Shown here: piece after piece, positions 31,223 through 43,400 of the stretch
Layout: every line of letters begins with the position of its first letter
Position numbering within the stretch: the first letter of the stretch is position 1
Source of the DNA: Daphnia pulex
Taxonomy: Eukaryota > Arthropoda > Branchiopoda > Diplostraca > Daphniidae
Length of the DNA stretch: 64,000 nt
Assembly: GCF_021134715.1 (NCBI RefSeq)
Contig: NC_060019.1
Coordinates: forward strand, 10,182,001 to 10,246,000
Reading direction: 5' to 3'
The notes under the pieces: model-generated
Told to the model about the DNA's origin: nothing
Database searches by the model: none
Seen by the model: the letters and a program-made list of their open reading frames with translations, nothing else
Translations under genes and position numbers: made by a program

Positions 31223-33739
31223 TCACAATTCTCCTTGTGATGACATCAGACAAGTCCACGATCGAGGAATGAGAATTTCCAAGAATCCATCCTACAAAGA
31301 AGAAAAAAATGAGTCAACATCAGCGCAGTTCTCAGTTCTTGTGAGAGGGATAACTTACAAAGGAGGGCTGACAGTTGATTCTCGCATACCACTCCATACT
31401 GCAAAAGAAACGCGAGATGATTCACGAACAGGAATACGAGAAGTTAAAACTGTATCTGTTACCTGTAAAGTGACATACAAAGGCCGGTTCCAATGAAGAG
31501 CGTGAGCCACATGAATATATTACCAAGGCGTGGATCAACGTTCGTAACGAAAGAAAAAAGCACTAAAATGTTTGAGCAAACGAAACAAAATTGTAAATTG
31601 AAACATTTTAAAATGACAAAACTAAAAACTTACCTCCAAAACCACCGAACATTAGTAACAAAACTGGGTAAAAACAATGGAACGTAAAGGAGATGATGTA
31701 CTCGTGAACGATGGACGAAATAAGAAATACGACCAACGTGGGAATAAGTCTATTACGACGACCAAACAGTTCGTAAACGTCCTTATAGACGTAGGTATAA
31801 AGCCAGTCATGAACAACGACGTTCCACGTGCGACTAAAATTAAAATAATAATACTAGTAAATATAAATAACTATAATACTATGCTACAACTATAAATACT
31901 AGTATGTCGCGTAAGATGAAGAATTCCACCAATCCTAAAAGGCAAAACATTGAGAGGTTAAGAATATATTGTGGGGCAATGCGAACCTAACTTACCTGAT
32001 AAAACATTCGATCGCCGAAACGGAGCATTTCGGCGAAGGCGTTGAGCCAAGAGTGAAGAAGACAGAAAAATCCACAGAGCAAAACTAGCGTTCCAGGCAG
32101 CATACAACCAAACACAGCCAAAACTAGCGCTTTGCTTGTCATTGGTTCATGCCCTATCTGTCGAAAAACCTAAAATTGTTTGATTGACAATTGAAAAAAA
32201 AATCAAAATCAAGGCGGGAATTTCAAATTGAAATAATACCGGAACGCAGAAGCGGACAAAGATGAAATAGAGGTAGAATAAAACACCGACTACTTGCAGA
32301 AAATTAAAGCAGACCCATTTCCAACGAATTGAACGCGTCCTATGCAAAGACAATATCATTCGTTAGATTTGTCTGAATTAAAGTTAGGAGGAAGAATGAA
32401 AAATACCTTGGATAACGGTCTCGGTAAACCAATGTTGGAGCGAACATAAAGTATAGATATTTAGAAAAATCTGGGCAAGGAGCCTGATTGGCATCATCTT
32501 CGACACTTGTTCGTTCATCTCTGCTTTGCCGTTGATTAAAATAGAAAAGGGCTACCGGAATGTTGGAACGAACAAATGCATGGGTCTTCATCACCAAGCG
32601 AACCTGCTCCATCAAGAGTGTAACAGCTGAAGCGGGCGGCAAATTGTGAACAAGCGATTCTTTGAGTGGAATCCAGATGGCGGCACCTAGGAAAACCGCG
32701 GAACGCGGCAAATATTTAAAACCGTTAAAACCACTTCCCAATCAGCAAAATATTTCAAACAATGTTGAAATCAGTCAGACATGATAACAAAACTTACCAA
32801 TGTAGAAAATGTAGCAGGCTAACCAAAAATAATCCCAGACCAATCGTTTAGAATCGTCGACGATTGTCAAACGTTTATGAGACCAATAGTGGAACGCAGG
32901 GTAGACAACTACTAAAGCAAAAAACATCATACCAACCTGAAAAGGAATGCAAATTAATATTCAGTAGATAACTCCAATGTTTTAAAGATGGCTAAATATA
33001 CAATAAATTTCAACTTACCCATGTAACGAGAACAGTTTGTAAGTTTCCAAAGGCCCATAAAATGAGGGTGAATTCTAAATCAATACGGCCTTTGTCAACA
33101 ATATCTTCCACCATGGTGTTCATGAAAAGGAGAATCAGGATTGCTATGAAGATGTGGTAGATTGTTTGTATGTGATTGATCTCAAACAGATCAGTCAACA
33201 ATGAATTTCTGACAACAAATTCTTTTTCAGGGAGGGAACCACAGGGTAATTTTTTCCGCTTCTTTTCTTCTCCTGTTTGAGTATCACCTAAGAAAGAACG
33301 ATACTTCTGTGGTACCCTAACACCTTCAATCCCAACAATGTATTCTTCCATCATAGATGACAGCTGAACATCCATCTGATCTATCAGTTGCTTTTTAAGT
33401 TCCTGTTGAAATAAGATACCAAATACACATTTTACACCAATTTGAGAATGAACAACATCAATTTGTACGAGAAGCTGCAATTGAAATAAATCTTACCTTA
33501 GCGTGATTTTTCACTCTGGTTAAAGCAATTTGTTGAAAAACAGCTGCATTTTTAACAATCTCATCATCCTCCTCCTCTGGTGTACTTATTTCTGGTGAAT
33601 CCATTCCATTTCTTGTTTCAATGTTTTCCATGTCCTTCATGCTGTTATTTTTTGTAGGTTTTCTCATTCTGATAAACTCTCGCATTTGTTGAGAATCAAC
33701 TGTGCCATTGGAATTTTCATCGGCTGCAACGTCGTCCAT
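31223..33739 (-). CDS. SOAT1: Sterol O-acyltransferase (ACAT/SOAT)
   Basis: Eleven exons give 587 residues: 33497-33739, 33019-33402, 32798-32936, 32407-32686, 32240-32339, 31996-32169, 31900-31934, 31634-31833, 31463-31562, 31359-31398 and 31223-31291. Hallmarks of the MBOAT sterol acyltransferases are present: the FYQDWWN motif formed across the exon 6/7 junction, [14 protein letters not shown], the catalytic histidine region [11 protein letters not shown], and a C-terminal EWYARINC and PRSWTC. About nine hydrophobic segments are visible, preceded by an acidic soluble N-terminus of about 110 residues that in vertebrates mediates tetramer formation. The enzyme esterifies sterols with long-chain acyl-CoA in the ER. 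One exon is only 35 bases. A DGAT1 assignment is less likely because of the HDW and PRSWTC context. Confidence 0.93.
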
Positions 33740-34835
33740 CGTGCGTAAGGTTGTGAAGTCTTACTTACAAAGTAGAAATTCCCTCATACCAGCATCACAG
33801 GCTAATAGACAGTGAAGGACTAAATTTTGGAATGAAGACAAGACTGGTTTCAAGGATAAAAAATACTGAACTGTAATGACCTTCAGTATCGCTTTGGTAT
33901 ACACAACAAACCACTGAAATCAGCAGAAACCGCGAGGCCGCAAGATTCCAAAACAAGATTCAAGCAGACTGCTGTGTCATTGTAGGCTACAGTGACAGAT
34001 TTCTGTAGCTGTTCTAGCACTGCATTGTTTTTTTTATCGGCACATATATGGGAAAAAATACTGATCGGAAGTGACAAGAAACAGATAACAATGGGAAAAT
34101 TTGTGAATGCGATTTTTCCAAAAAAGGAATTCCGCTTTTCAAAGAAGTATTCTTCCAGAAGATTTCGAAACAGTAAAAATAACCGGTTAATTGGTTAATT
34201 TAGTTATTTTATTATGCTTTTTATTCATTATATAACTGATTTTATTGTTCGTCGCATTTTTTTTTCTTATGTTTATATTTATCGATAACAATTGCTGCGC
34301 ATTTATCCTTAGCCCTTAATCTTATCACAGCATGCAGGATCGTCCGTGTAATGCATATTAGAGTATAGTAACTTTATATATAACACACGTGTCCAGTATT
34401 GATTAGAGTTCGAATTGACGCCTTGATTTTTTATCCAAGTTAGAAAACATTGCTCAACTTCGTTTCAATGTGGAGATTCTGATTTGTTGAGCGTTTTTTA
34501 CTGGAGAGCTGCCACAAACCTAAACGTAACTCAAACATGTCTAATGGAAGACGCACTTTCACATGATAAGCAACCACAAAAATAAGATTGTAAATAGCTC
34601 AAATATTTTTATCTTTTAAGTCCAGTTGTATCGAGCGGTTCAAATGAGTATGCAAGTTTGAGCTATGGATGTTGCACTTGGATACAAATTTAATCTGTGT
34701 ACCTGTCAAGTGCGATTAATGGGCACTCCTTGATAGCCTACGGTTATTACACAAGCTAACTTGAATGATACCGCAAAAGTATAAAATGGTCAGCAAAAGT
34801 CTGTGGCATTACCAATCGAGCATCCCTAAACTACA
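33740..34835. other. Divergent region between SOAT and the GH16 gene
   Basis: About 1.1 kb between the two starts, AT-rich, without credible coding sequence. The GH16 TATA box is at 34780-34786. No comparable element was assigned for SOAT. Confidence 0.4.
34780..34786 (+). promoter_or_regulatory. TATA box of the GH16 glucan-binding protein gene
   Basis: TATAAAA lies 50-56 bases before the ATG at 34836, which places the likely start of transcription near 34810 and gives a short 5' UTR of about 25 bases. This is the only classical TATA box that I could place in the window and fits a strongly expressed, tissue-specific or inducible secreted protein. Confidence 0.6.
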
Positions 34836-36492
34836 ATGAAGTTGCTAAGTATCGTCGTGGTCGCATGGGCCGTCATCGGGTCAGCTTACGGTATGTTATA
34901 TTTAATTACACAGTCTTAATTTCCAATTTTCCTATCGTTCTAAAAACGCCATGTTTTGTCGCGCAGGCCAGACTACTGTCAACGGTGTTGATGCTGTACC
35001 TGGCTCTCTGATTTTTTCAGATGACTTTGATAAACTAGACTTTACAGTTTGGCAACATGAGAAAACCTTGAGTGGTGGCGGAGTACGTTTTCTTACTCAA
35101 TTTAATGCTATTAATTAAAAATAAATTAAACCGTTTTTTCACAATTCAGAATTGGGAATTCCAAGTTTACGACAACTCCCGCAGCAACAGCTTCACAAAG
35201 GACAGCATCCTACACATTAAACCTACCTTGACTGAAGATCGTTACGGCGCAGGTTTCGTAAATACCGGAACTCTGGATCTGAACGGAGGTTCCCCTGCTG
35301 ACGAGTAATTTTATTAATTTAATAAATGTAATTTAATGGATTAGCAAATATTTATTTACTTTACTTACTTTAGGTGCACGAACCCTTCGTTCTACGGTTG
35401 CATGCGTGGAGGAGGCAACACTATCAATCCCGCTATGGCAGCACGTATCCGTACCGTCAATTCCTTCTCGTTCAAATACGGACGCGTCGAAGTGAACGCC
35501 AAGATGCCTACTGGTGATTGGCTGTGGCCTGGTAAGTTTATTAAATTTTGAACTGTAATAATTAGAAAACTAATTTCTAAATCGTATTGTTTTACAACCG
35601 TGTGTAGCCATCTGGATGTTGCCACGTCACAACGCCTACGGAACATGGCCCGCTTCAGGAGAAATTGATTTGGTCGAGTCCCGAGGAAACCTTCGTTTGA
35701 TGCAAAATGGAGTCAACATTGGTGTAGAACAAGCCGGACAAACGCTTCACTGGTAAACCATAGACGACGTGGCATTTTTCAGTAATTTACTTAACCATAA
35801 AAATTCTTTACCAGGGGTCCCTATTGGCCTTACAACGGCTACGGTAACACTGCCTGGACCAAAAGTTCCACTCCAGGCTACAACAGTGCTTTCCATCGCT
35901 ACCAACTTGAATGGACACCAGGTAATTACTCAAAGAAATAAATTCATTTAAAATTGAGCAAACCAATATTTGTTATCTTTAGATTACTTGAAGTTTAGCA
36001 TTGATGATGTTGAAACCGGAAGAATTACACCTGGTGCTGGTGGATTCTGGGACTTGGGTGTTTCTACCGGAGCATTCCCAGCTGAAATTGAGAACCCATG
36101 GCGATTCGCTACTAAAATGGCTCCTTTCGACGAAGAGGTTCTATAATTTTCAAAAAGAAATAAATTTAAAAATCAGCGCAATTTGAAATTTTTATTGATC
36201 CATCACAGTTTTACCTGATCATCAATTTGGCTGTCGGCGGAACTAACGGATTCTTCCCAGATGATGCTGTCAACGAGGGAGGTGCTCCCAAGCCATGGAC
36301 AAGTACTTCCGGAAACGTAAATTCTTGAATAAATATTACCTTGTTGTATACATTCATAATCAATCTGAAATATTCATATATCAGGCTCTTGGAGATTTCT
36401 GGAATGGACGCGCCGGTTGGTACCCAACATGGCAGGCGGCCGGCGAGGAAGCTGCTATCCAAGTCGACTACGTCAGAGTCTGGGCTTTGTAA
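34836..36492 (+). CDS. Secreted GH16 beta-1,3-glucanase-like / glucan-binding protein (GNBP/LGBP type)
   Basis: Nine exons, 34836-34890, 34967-35082, 35150-35304, 35374-35531, 35608-35752, 35815-35921, 35983-36137, 36209-36316 and 36385-36492, give 368 residues. A signal peptide covers 1-19 (LSIVVVAWAVIGSAYG). The rest is one GH16 domain, with GRVEVNAKMPTGDWLWPAIW, the active-site strand WPASGEIDLVESRGN, and the closing AIQVDYVRVWAL. Both catalytic glutamates and the aspartate of the ExDxxE motif are present, unlike many insect and crustacean pattern-recognition members that have lost them. It may therefore be a true endo-beta-1,3-glucanase (laminarinase, for digestion of algae or fungi), a recognition protein for fungal glucan, or both. 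The N-terminal CBM39 of insect GNBPs is absent. The exon 7 donor (GAG then GTTCTA) is weak but is the only one in phase. Confidence 0.9.
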
Positions 36493-36552
36493 AATGGGTT
36501 ACTGTTTTGCTATTTACTCCATCATATGAATTGTGTGTATCTGTAACGCACA

Positions 36553-36558
36553 AATAAA
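36553..36558 (+). promoter_or_regulatory. Polyadenylation signal AATAAA of the GH16 gene
   Basis: Canonical AATAAA 61 bases after the stop codon. About 100 bases to the right, tttatt at 36651-36656 gives a minus-strand AATAAA for the hemolectin-like gene, so the two convergent transcripts probably end close together or overlap slightly. Confidence 0.6.
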
Positions 36559-36905
36559 CCAGCATTGCATAATCATTCACTATCTTTACTACTGATAGCA
36601 AATGATTTGTTAAGTCTAAAGTTGTCAAAGTGTAAAGTTACAAGTCCCGTTTTATTTCAAACGTAATAACAGCAGGAAAACAAAATGTGGACACATAGAA
36701 AAATTAAGTGCGAAAATCGTCGCCGTCGTTCCATTTTTAGAAAATTACGGAACGCTTGCGAAAGTGGAAGCAAAGAGTGGACGAAGTAATACTTCTAGAT
36801 TCCGTTTATGCTATGCACATTAAGGAATAATAAAGCGGGAGGAAGAAACGGAGAGCATTTTACAACTTCGCCCATTTGTTAAAAACACAAAGTCACGCCT
36901 TAAAC

Positions 36906-37474
36906 TTAACGGCGGCCTTTGCGTGCAATGGCATCACCACGCCCTTTGCTCTGCTGCTGTAAGATTTGCAATTGATCATCATCACGCTGTTGCTTCAACT
37001 GTTTCTCTACTAATTGCGTTAGCGACTCCAGATTCTGTTCTTGTTGAGTGGCAAGCAGCAAATTTTCCGCTTGCACCACAGGATTGTTGACAGTCTGTTG
37101 ATCTGCCGATCCATTGCAACCCAGACTGCAAGTACACGACGTCGGGACACGAAGAACTTGCACCCACGTTTTGCCGTCAGAGCACGTGAGTGTCGTCTTG
37201 AGTTCTTTCGTCTCTTCAGCCTGGCAACACTCGCAGTGACTGGTCGGATCAATGGAATCTGGATGCGATCACGGTAAATCAAATCAAATCTGAACGTTGA
37301 TGTAAAGATAATGTTTCTTACTTGGCTCGTGAACCGTTTTAGATTGGCAGTGACCGACGCATTCAGTGAGGCCATGAACCGGTTCGACGTTGACGCACTT
37401 GCCGTGCATGACGGAATCGTGAACAACGTAACCGACCGTTTTCTCAAGTGGCACCTCTTCAGGTAAACAATTCT
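36906..37474 (-). other. Hml: Hemolectin block I: C-terminal cystine knot and an extra tail
   Basis: Exons 37322-37474 and 36906-37258. The knot reads C.P, then [31 protein letters not shown] and CTCSLGC, the typical dimerisation module of VWF and mucins. Unlike VWF, about 65 further residues follow the last cysteine; they are Gln/Leu/Asp-rich and look like a short coiled coil ending in basic residues. Confidence 0.8.
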
Positions 37475-40400
37475 CTGTGAATGGAATAAATAATCAATTT
37501 AATAAGAACTCAGGTTAGGAGGTTTAATAGGAATTTACTCTGAGATTCGGTGGCATTGCAAATAGGACAACACTCGTCCGGTTTCTTAATCCGATTTTTC
37601 TCAGGGCAATCACCGATGGGAGAGCACATTACTTGTGACTCGGTTACATGACCCTGTCAATAGGCATGAAATGAACATTATTAACGTTTCGAAAAAAAAA
37701 TCGATCCGCGAGAAAAGAGTATGTAAATTTAATGTGCACTTACGTGACCTCTGCTACCGACGCAAGAGTAGAAAGTGCATGGATCTGGATTCCACGAAGA
37801 ACCAATCGGATGAAGGGTTCCGTTCAAGACACAGGCGACCTGCACGCACTTTCCGCAGCATTCTGTCGGGCCTGGCGGCTCGTGCTCGTAACCCTATAAT
37901 AAAAATGTAATTTATTTAGCCTGTTTCACTTGATTAATATCATCAATACTATATACTAAGGTAGTATTACTACCTCTAGACAGTCAGATGCCGGGGGACA
38001 AGAGAGCATGACCTCTTGACGAGCAACCTGTCCGTCGGCCTGTAGGCTGCAGACCATAGTCACGCACTGATCGTTGGTTGACCAAGTTTCGTTCACCTAT
38101 TTCCGTAATTACAAGAAATTTAATATTAGGGCTACGTCTTTAATTCATGGAACTGAGTTAACGATTTTCACCTGATACTCTCTGCCGTTGTACAAGCAAG
38201 ACTTTCTTTTATACAATGGACAACACTGATTCGGCGGTGTAATAGTTTCGTAATTGTAAACATCTTCGTCTGTTGGTTTATCGCAGTTTTCTCGCAAACT
38301 CTCCATTTGTAACTAAACGGGAAAATGTGATGAATAGATTAAGGGAAATTTTGGTGTTCAATTACCCCGTTGTCTCGCATGACACAAGAGATCTTGGTAC
38401 ACAAATCCGCTTTCCATGTCGTGCCGACGGCGTGCTGAGTGCCATCCGCAGATACGCAGGCCACTTGTTGGCAAGTTCCACAACAAACGGAAGAGTTTCC
38501 TGTTTGGTACTCCCATCCCTTAAAAAATACCATGACACATTTACAAAACTATGAAATACGTGTAAACAATTGAAATCTTACAGATGGACAAGTCGGGCAT
38601 GATTCAATTTGGAGCTGCTTGATGATCGTTCCATCCGAACCTTCCAAACAAATATAAGTTTGACAAGGGTCTCCATTGGGTGATGGCCATGTCTCTCCCA
38701 CCTATTTCAGTTCAGTTATAGTTATAATTTCTTAATTAATTCAATGTAATTTACCTTATAGGTATTGGATCCTTGACGGCAAGCTATGCGAACATGACGC
38801 GGGCAGCAACTGTCTGGCACTGGTTCCGCCTTAATTGCGTAATCATCGTCAACGGGTTCCGGACAATTGGTCGCCGTGCAAGTTGTTCGCGGGATCGGAT
38901 TGTTCAACTCGGTCAAACACGTACCTGTTACATACGGAAGAAAACTTTGCAAATGAAAAGTAAATTGCACAAAGAATTGTACTGCGCATACATTCGAGAC
39001 AAGGTCCGTCTTTCCAAGTGGCGTTGATGCCGTACTGCTGGATAAGAGAATCCTGGCGGAATTGTATGCTACGCTTTCCTTTGACGCCCTTTCTCGGTTT
39101 TCCTTTGGGCTGAGGAGTTGTCGTGGTGAGAATTTCAAGGTTTTGATGTTGAGCGTAGACATGTTCGTACACGCAGACATCCTTTGGTGGAACACAACTG
39201 AATTCCGGACAGCAGAGCTCTTCCCAACTGGCCTTGACTTCAATCTCGTAGAAAGGTGGGCACTCGGGCTTCGGTGGGCATTCGTCTAATGAGCAAACGC
39301 GGTCCAGGTGATAACAGCAGCCCGTCGTGTTGACGTGATAACTGACTCCGACTAGAGGATTGGCAGCGGGTGTGTCCATGGGCGGGCATTCGTCGAACGG
39401 AATACACTCGCACACTTGTCGGGGACATCCGTCGATATTCTGGAATCGAAGAACTTGATATTGTCCGCACATGGGTACTGGAACTTCCGGGCAAGGCTTT
39501 TTGGTGACCAAATTTTCTTCCTTCATGCACTTGACAGTTGGACAGCATTCATTCTCTCCTGGCTGGATAATCGATCGTTCATGCTCAGGTGGGCACTCTT
39601 CCAAAGCGCAACTTCTTTTGACGCATTGAACATGTCCGTCATCATCGCAGGAGCAAGTCGTGCAAGCATCTGGTTTCCAATGGTCTCCTGTAGTAAACAA
39701 AATGGTTTAAATGGAATTCAAAAAATCTGAACGAATTTAAATTGTCCTGGACCTTTGTAATGGCCTTCGGTGTCGCAAGGTTCACAATGATCTTGAGGGA
39801 CACAGCGTCCAAGTTCTTGATTGAAGGCGTGACCAGTCGGACAGTAACAGCCATCATTAACGCTCATGGGGCAAGTAAATGTCAAATCCTTGTCTTGTCC
39901 GCAAATGGATTGGCAACCGGAACCGCACTGTTGGTGTTCCATGCCAGACGGGCATTCAATCGGGCAGAGTTGAGATGAGCGCCAATTCAAACAAACTTGG
40001 TAACGAGAGCATTCACGAGCGTAGGATTCGAACGAAGGACAAGCGGCCGTGGCTGGATCGCTGCTCTTGCACGTATCGTATTGGCAGGCGGCAATGTAGG
40101 GCAATGGGTCAACCACAGCATTGCACATCTGGAATAGAATACCAATAGTTTAGCCAAACAGTTTGAAAACAAAAAATTAAACCGACGATGTCAATTTTTA
40201 CTTTGAACAGGTCGCTGTCCAGGAGTTTGAGGCAAGGATCTTGATCTGGATTGAGCGGAGTACATTCCGGTTGCGGGGCAATCTGGCAAAGATCCTCTTC
40301 ACCTGTGGGAGGTTCTCTGAGTAGTTTGCTGACCAGCCAACCGAGTCCGGCTTGATTGCTCATCGAGTCGTCGTTAATTTCCGAGTTACAATTGCCACAA

Positions 40401-43400
40401 AGACCTTCCGTTTTGTTCAGATACAGCTGAGACGGAAGTCGAACTTTGAAGCCTCGACTGTACATGTAATAAGATACTTCCACCTGCAAGAAAGAACATT
40501 TTGATTACATTTTCCAACGGCAAAACCATGTAGTTTAATTGTTACTTGAATTGCCATCAGCAGGACGGAGACCTGTTCTCCAGGCAACTTTTCAATTCTA
40601 ACCCAAGGTAAGTGCACAGGGAAATTATCAACCGGAACGCCATCCATGGACGCCATCACCGAATGTGTTTGCTCAGAATTGCGGACATTGATGACTGTAA
40701 AATGTAATTTAAAAAATCAGATTACTTGTGATTATTTAAATATGTGTGCCAATTTTACCGTGATCCTGGTACATGATGGTCACTGCATCCGTGCACGAAG
40801 TCTTTCCGTCTTCGTTGCATTCTGAGTTGGTCACCAGAACCTACGACAAGGTATTACATAAGAAATCAAAGGGAGAAACCAAACCGGAATAAAATGTCCA
40901 AACCTGGAAATCGTGATCGATTTTCGCTTCCAATTTGGAAAGTTTATCTCGGGCAGCCACGTAGGTGCAATTGCCGCCAAACGTGAAATTATTGCGGTCG
41001 AAAGAAATGTAATGCGGATCACCGAAGGCGTCGCAAACACAATCGCGACATTCACTCGGTTTGACACATTTTCCATCGCTGTGGCGGACGAGTCCGTCTG
41101 GACAGACGCAGCCGGGGTAGCACAAATCGGGCATGGGCGGACAGGGATGTGGGTTCTTGTTGTTTTGACAGCTGCGTTCGCACTTTTTCTTGTTGCACTC
41201 CTTGTAGACGGAGCCGTCAGTGCCGCAATCGATTGCACAGTCGTATTTGGAACGCCAGCCAGTCAAATCGACAGTCGGCAGTTCATCATGGCACTCGACG
41301 GCCATGACGCTCATCGCTTGACAAGCGCAAGTGTCGGCTGCGTCGATTTCGGTTATTAGTTTATCCTTGAGCGAACCCATACAGTCGCACATAATGTCCA
41401 CGCAACGGAAAATGGCCTTGTCCAAAGCTGCTTCGTCAGATCCGTGACATTGGGAGAAAGGATCTTGCCTATAAAAATAAGAAAATTGGCATTAGAAGTC
41501 CAGCTTCTTAAAATATGAATTCAAACCTCAAGAAGGAACATTTATCCCAGGCGGCGGTTTGGAAACTGACGGGGCATTTAATAGGAGCGCATTCGCTGTC
41601 TTCAATCGACCAGGAATCACCAAATTCCTTGGTAGATTTAGCCAAGGTACCTTCCGGAGTTCTCTGGTCGTCGTATGACTTCAGGTTGTAATATCCGCAG
41701 AGACCGTCGACGTGCTCAAGCAGTTTAGAAGTCACCTGCAATCAATAAAAAAATATAATCGATTGATTTATTACCCAATATTTCTTCACTTTCTACCCCA
41801 ATTTTGACGTTGGAATGAATGTCCCAGACAATCCAGAAACTATAAGCTTCTGAACGGAATAGAACAGAGTCTCCAACTCGATGGATGCTGAAATCAGGTG
41901 ATAAGGATGCAATCTGTTCCGCCTAATAAAAATGGAAATGTTAACAATGTCATAATGGCAAACGACTGTGAGTCTTACCTGGAGAATAGAGTACTCGAAT
42001 CCTTTGTATCCGACTTTGAGACCGGGCAAAAGTTCGATGATTTCCTTGTTGTGATCGATTCGCAACAAACGAGAGCACCCAGTTTCAGTTGCCGGACAAT
42101 GATCATGGACTGAACACGAGAAAAGATTTTCGTTCAATTGTCTTTAAATAGTTATTTTGTTTTGTTTTAGACATACCCGAGACGGACCACAGATCATTGA
42201 GCATATCGCGCATCATAACATGGTGGCAGACATCGTACGAATATTCAGTCCCGTCAAAAGTGCGGAACATCCGCCCGGTCATGGAACAACGATCATCTCG
42301 TTCAACAAACGGTGGGAGCGTCACAGGTGTAGGAGTCGTTTTCGGATGCTCCGGCACGCACTTGTAAGGCGGGCAGCTCTGTTTTCAATATTTAATATGA
42401 ATTTCTGAATAGTTAAAATAAATTGATTCAAAGTTTACCTCCTGATTTGCAGATTGTTGTTCATCAGTGGACTGGCTGAGTTGTCCTAAATCTCCATTTG
42501 ATTGTTGATCATAGTCCATATGTTGTTGCCCATTTTGAGAGAGTTGATCGTAATCCAGATGAGATTGTCCCGTTTGTTGCGAGTCGTAGTCTGCCATCTG
42601 TAATTCGAGAATGAATCCAGCCGGGCAAGAGGGTTCCGGACAAGGAGCTCCAGTGGGTCTGGATGCAGGCGGCGCGCAATTATAGATGGGGCACCCATCA
42701 TTTGAAAACAAGCCGGTATTCTTTTCTATGTAACCTTCGGCACAAACAGCTAGAAGACATTCAACCGGTTCCGGAGCTGTCAATAAAAAAAAAAAAAAAA
42801 ATTATTAACCAATTAAACTGAAATTATTCAAGAATTTGCATTTTACTTGTTGTAACGCAATTCCGTTCGTCATCCGGGCAGTCTTCCACGCCTATAAAAT
42901 TACCCAAAAAACATTGAAAGTTATTCAATTAAAAAGGAATTAAAACGTATTACCGTTGCACCAGAGCGACTCGTTCAGGCAGACGTTACTGGATTGGCAC
43001 AAACGAGTTCCAGTCTCGCAGGGTTTGCACAAGCATTTGCATTGCGGGTGATCGGAAAGGTAGCTCAACATTCCAGACTCGCAAGCCGGGCAGGTTGGTT
43101 TTTGGCAATCGCTAACACCTCCCAATCGGCAGACGCACTGCGAACAACTGTCGTGAGCCTGGTAGATGGCGCCCACCGAGTATTTCGAGTGACCGTCGAA
43201 ACACGGACACTGAGATGCGTGAACACAGCCGGTGCCGTTCCATTTCTGAGTTAGCGGACAGGCACAATGGTCGACATTCAAATGATCATCCGGAATATTG
43301 GGGCAAGGATGGCAGAATTTCGGGAGTGGTGTTGTCGGAGTTGTCGTAGTCGGAGGGAGCGTCGGCGGAAGAGTCGCCGTGATGGGTTCATAGCACCCAA

